Below are positions 62,188-64,000 of a stretch of 64,000 nucleotides of DNA, in pieces. The position numbers were made by a program, and so were the translations under genes. Source of the stretch: JBBRHQ01 sp963738305 (GTDB lineage: Bacteria > Actinomycetota > Thermoleophilia > Solirubrobacterales > 70-9); NCBI GenBank assembly GCA_963738305.1, contig CAVTVU010000011.1, positions 221,718 to 285,717 on the forward strand, read 5' to 3'. Numbering within the stretch: the first letter of the stretch is position 1; the number at the start of each line of letters is the position of its first letter. Below the pieces are notes generated by a model. That model worked only from the letters and a program-made list of their open reading frames with translations. It ran no database searches and was not told the DNA's origin.

Positions 62188-62508
62188 ATGCGCGACCTGG
62201 TCGGTGTCGTGCGGCGGGCTCGGCCTTTGTTCGGCGCCTATCTTCCCGGCGGCCTCGATCCACAGCTGCGCGAGCGGGTCATAGTAGCCCTCAGCCGCGT
62301 CAACTCCTGCCGCGATTGCACCTTTGTGCATGAGCGTATGGCGAGCTGCAGTGAGAGACCGATCCTCCTCGTCTACGCGCCGGCACATGATCGGCCTGCT
62401 CTCGGGCCGAGCCTGGCGTTTCCAAGTCAAAGTCGAGTTTCATCCGACGTCTTCCTTCGGGGCCGCCACCTCTGCTGTCGTAGCCTGCGAATTTCGTCCG
62501 AGTTCTGA
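62188..62508 (+). CDS. AhpD-like fragment
   Basis: The frame begins MRDLVGVVRRARPLFGAYLP and continues QLRERVIVALSRVNSCRDC then TFVHERMA. The Cys-x2-Cys-x3-His (CRDCTFVH) motif is that of AhpD/carboxymuconolactone decarboxylase-like peroxidases. After this the sequence is not family-like (SERPILLVYAPAHDRP), so the C-terminal helices are missing or shifted. I treat it as a likely truncated gene. Confidence 0.4.
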   Translation: MRDLVGVVRRARPLFGAYLPGGLDPQLRERVIVALSRVNSCRDCTFVHERMASCSERPILLVYAPAHDRPALGPSLAFPSQSRVSSDVFLRGRHLCCRSLRISSEF

Positions 62509-62534
62509 CCTAGGCTCGGGCCATCCTCTTCCGA

Positions 62535-63326
62535 TTGACCACAGCGGAGCTTGCGCTGCTGGTATTCGGCGTCATCCTCGGTGCGACTGCCATCGGAGCC
62601 TTTCTGGGCCGCCGGGTGCGCCATCTCTCCGAGAGCCTCAGCGAGCCCTTCGGCGTTCTCCAGGGGGCCCTGCTCGGCGTTGTCGGGCTGATCCTCGCTT
62701 TCGGTCTGTCCTTGGCTCTTTCCCGCTACGAGGATCGCCGCGCCGCGGTGGTCGACGAAGCCAACACGATCGGCACCACCTATCTGCGTGCGCAGACCCT
62801 GGCCGAGCCAGTTCGAAGCAGCTCCCTGAAGCTTCTCGTCGACTACGCCGGGAGTGCGATCCGTCTCTCCGAGTACGTCCCGGGTAGCGCCACCGAGACC
62901 GCCATCACGGGGTATGAGGACCGGCTCCAGCGCCGGCTGTGGGGTCTGGCCGGAGAAGCGCTGGCTGCCGCGCCGACGGCGAGTGCACCCCGGCTCTACG
63001 TCGAGACCTTGAACGAGATGATCGACTCGCAGACGACCCGCATTGCCGCTCTCAACAATCAGGTTCCGACTGCGGTTCTGCTACTGGAGATATTCGGCGC
63101 GGCCGTGGCCTTAGGGCTCCTCTCCGCCTATCTGGCGCTGGTCGGCCGGGGTCTCGCCGGGGTGTTGCTCGCCTCGGTGCTGGTCGCGACCCTGCTCTTG
63201 GTGACAATGGATCTCGACCGGCCGACCCGCGGCCCAATCGAGGTCCCTGACACGGCGATCAAGCAGCAGTACAAGTCAATGCTTCTGCCTCCGGCAGCGG
63301 CGGCACCGCGGCCCGCGACGGGTTAG
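62535..63326 (+). CDS. DUF4239 family membrane protein
   Basis: From TTG 62535 the 263-residue protein has an N-terminal pair of helices (LALLVFGVILGATAIGAFLG, GVLQGALLGVVGLILAFGLS), a periplasmic helical region with RYEDRRAAVVDEANTIGTTY and LRAQTLAEPVRSSSLKLLVD, and two C-terminal helices. This matches DUF4239 (bestrophin-like proteins). ATPase or channel activity is not shown. It stands alone. Confidence 0.82.
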   Translation: MTTAELALLVFGVILGATAIGAFLGRRVRHLSESLSEPFGVLQGALLGVVGLILAFGLSLALSRYEDRRAAVVDEANTIGTTYLRAQTLAEPVRSSSLKLLVDYAGSAIRLSEYVPGSATETAITGYEDRLQRRLWGLAGEALAAAPTASAPRLYVETLNEMIDSQTTRIAALNNQVPTAVLLLEIFGAAVALGLLSAYLALVGRGLAGVLLASVLVATLLLVTMDLDRPTRGPIEVPDTAIKQQYKSMLLPPAAAAPRPATG

Positions 63327-63342
63327 CGGATCAGTGGCTCGC

Positions 63343-63753
63343 CTACTCCTGAGCCCTGGCGGCTTCGAGGGCCTCCATGGCCCGTTCCATGTCGGCGTGG
63401 AACTCGATCCGAACGATCCTCCCGTCTCGCCACCTGTAGGAGTTGACCCACTCGCGTTCGACCACGGCGCCGCTCTCTCGTCCCCGACCACCCGTGCGGT
63501 TGGTCACCAGCACCCAGTCCCCGGCGCCGATCAGTTCACCGGGCTCAACCCAGTAGTCCTCGAAACTTGAAACGAAGTCGGTCCACCACCTGATCACCGC
63601 CGTGCGCCCACGGAACTCACCGGCCTCCGGGTTGGTCCGGGGGTCGACCCAGAGTTCGACCTCCTCATCAAGGGCGTCGATTGATGGCCCGTAGTCGCCG
63701 CGAACGACTGCATCCTGTATGCGGCGCTGGGCCTCTACGTTCTCCGGCGACAT
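63343..63753 (-). CDS. NTF2-like (SnoaL) protein
   Basis: The 136-residue protein shows the SnoaL pattern: VEAQRRIQDAVVRGDYGPSI, LDEEVELWVDPRTNPEAGEF, TAVIRWWTDFVSSFEDYWVE, DWVLVTNRTGGRGRESGAVV and WVNSYRWRDGRIVRIEFHAD. The FHAD end is typical of limonene-epoxide hydrolase-like and NTF2-like proteins. The substrate is unknown. It converges on the DUF4239 gene. Confidence 0.82.
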   Translation of the reverse strand: MSPENVEAQRRIQDAVVRGDYGPSIDALDEEVELWVDPRTNPEAGEFRGRTAVIRWWTDFVSSFEDYWVEPGELIGAGDWVLVTNRTGGRGRESGAVVEREWVNSYRWRDGRIVRIEFHADMERAMEALEAARAQE

Positions 63754-64000
63754 CGCCTACTCCTTCAGTCCGGCGCCTTGGAGGGCCTGAGCAGGGTGAT
63801 CGTAAAGGGCGATGGATGGGCTCCCAAGTCCCGTAGATCTGGGACCCGTGGCACCGCGCCGCTGCGGATAGGGGTGGCCGGGGGCTAGCTGAAGCGCCCA
63901 CACACGTTGTCAACTGGCTAGATCATCAGGTGCGGCGACGAGCCTGTCGTGCGCTTGAACCAGCGCCTCAGCGGAATCCCAGCTGCCAGCGGAAGCGAAC

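Overview
The window is about 64 kb of high-GC DNA with overlapping, translationally coupled genes and many GTG/TTG starts. Gene content points to an actinobacterium, most likely class Thermoleophilia (Solirubrobacterales/Gaiellales type): N-terminal GNAT fused to an NDP-forming acyl-CoA synthetase, LAL/LuxR regulators, a CopC-CopD-YtkA fusion, tandem VOC proteins and WD40/RTX secreted proteins. The class is inferred from protein families only.

Layout. 1-2.4 kb: DUF1326/DUF2182 pair, a YdeI-like protein and an ECF-like sigma factor. 2.4-5.1 kb: two secreted proteins. 5.3-10.8 kb: small enzymes with deletion scars (PIN fragment, broken quinone oxidoreductase, truncated DHFR-like gene). 10.9-14.8 kb: GNAT/acyl-CoA synthetase and a cation exchanger. 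14.8-21.5 kb: a strongly eroded stretch (tRNA half, lipid kinase with an in-frame TAG, antiporter, LAL regulator and AI-2E gene, all with indels). 21.5-26.9 kb: intact small genes, including a SfLAP-type membrane protein, an unknown membrane protein and a potassium channel. 26.9-34.6 kb: a divergent sugar/sulfur locus resembling the mycobacterial Rv0536-Rv0541c region: epimerase and GT-C membrane protein on one arm; GT2, DUF2064, propeller lipoprotein, Moco oxidoreductase and a membrane protein on the other; then a Cys/Met-type PLP enzyme. 34.7-37.4 kb: two-component system, SRPBCC protein, TatA. 37.4-41.6 kb: TetR remnant, two alpha/beta hydrolases, LuxR/TPR regulator. 42-47.9 kb: copper-handling locus. 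48-50.5 kb: att-like scar, toxin-antitoxin module, IS remnant. 50.6-54.5 kb: zinc/manganese uptake operon with a candidate Zur box and its own Fur-family gene. 54.5-63.8 kb: M23 and S1 proteases, permease/TIGR03943 pair, Lgt with a foreign tail, SpoIIAA-like protein, APC transporter, DUF4239 and NTF2-like genes.

How the genes work together. The clearest units are the copper locus (periplasmic CopC/YcnI/thioredoxin-like proteins around a CopD membrane protein), the Zur-type zinc operon (permease-binding protein fusion, ATPase, second permease, regulator), and the sugar locus, whose two arms share a divergent promoter with a perfect 17-bp palindrome. Three 3'-half tRNA-Ser(CGA) sequences in one orientation suggest repeated integrations. 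About twenty small indels and two in-frame TAG codons lie within otherwise well-conserved genes. Some sit in C/G/T runs and may be sequencing errors, but the large internal deletions cannot be explained that way.
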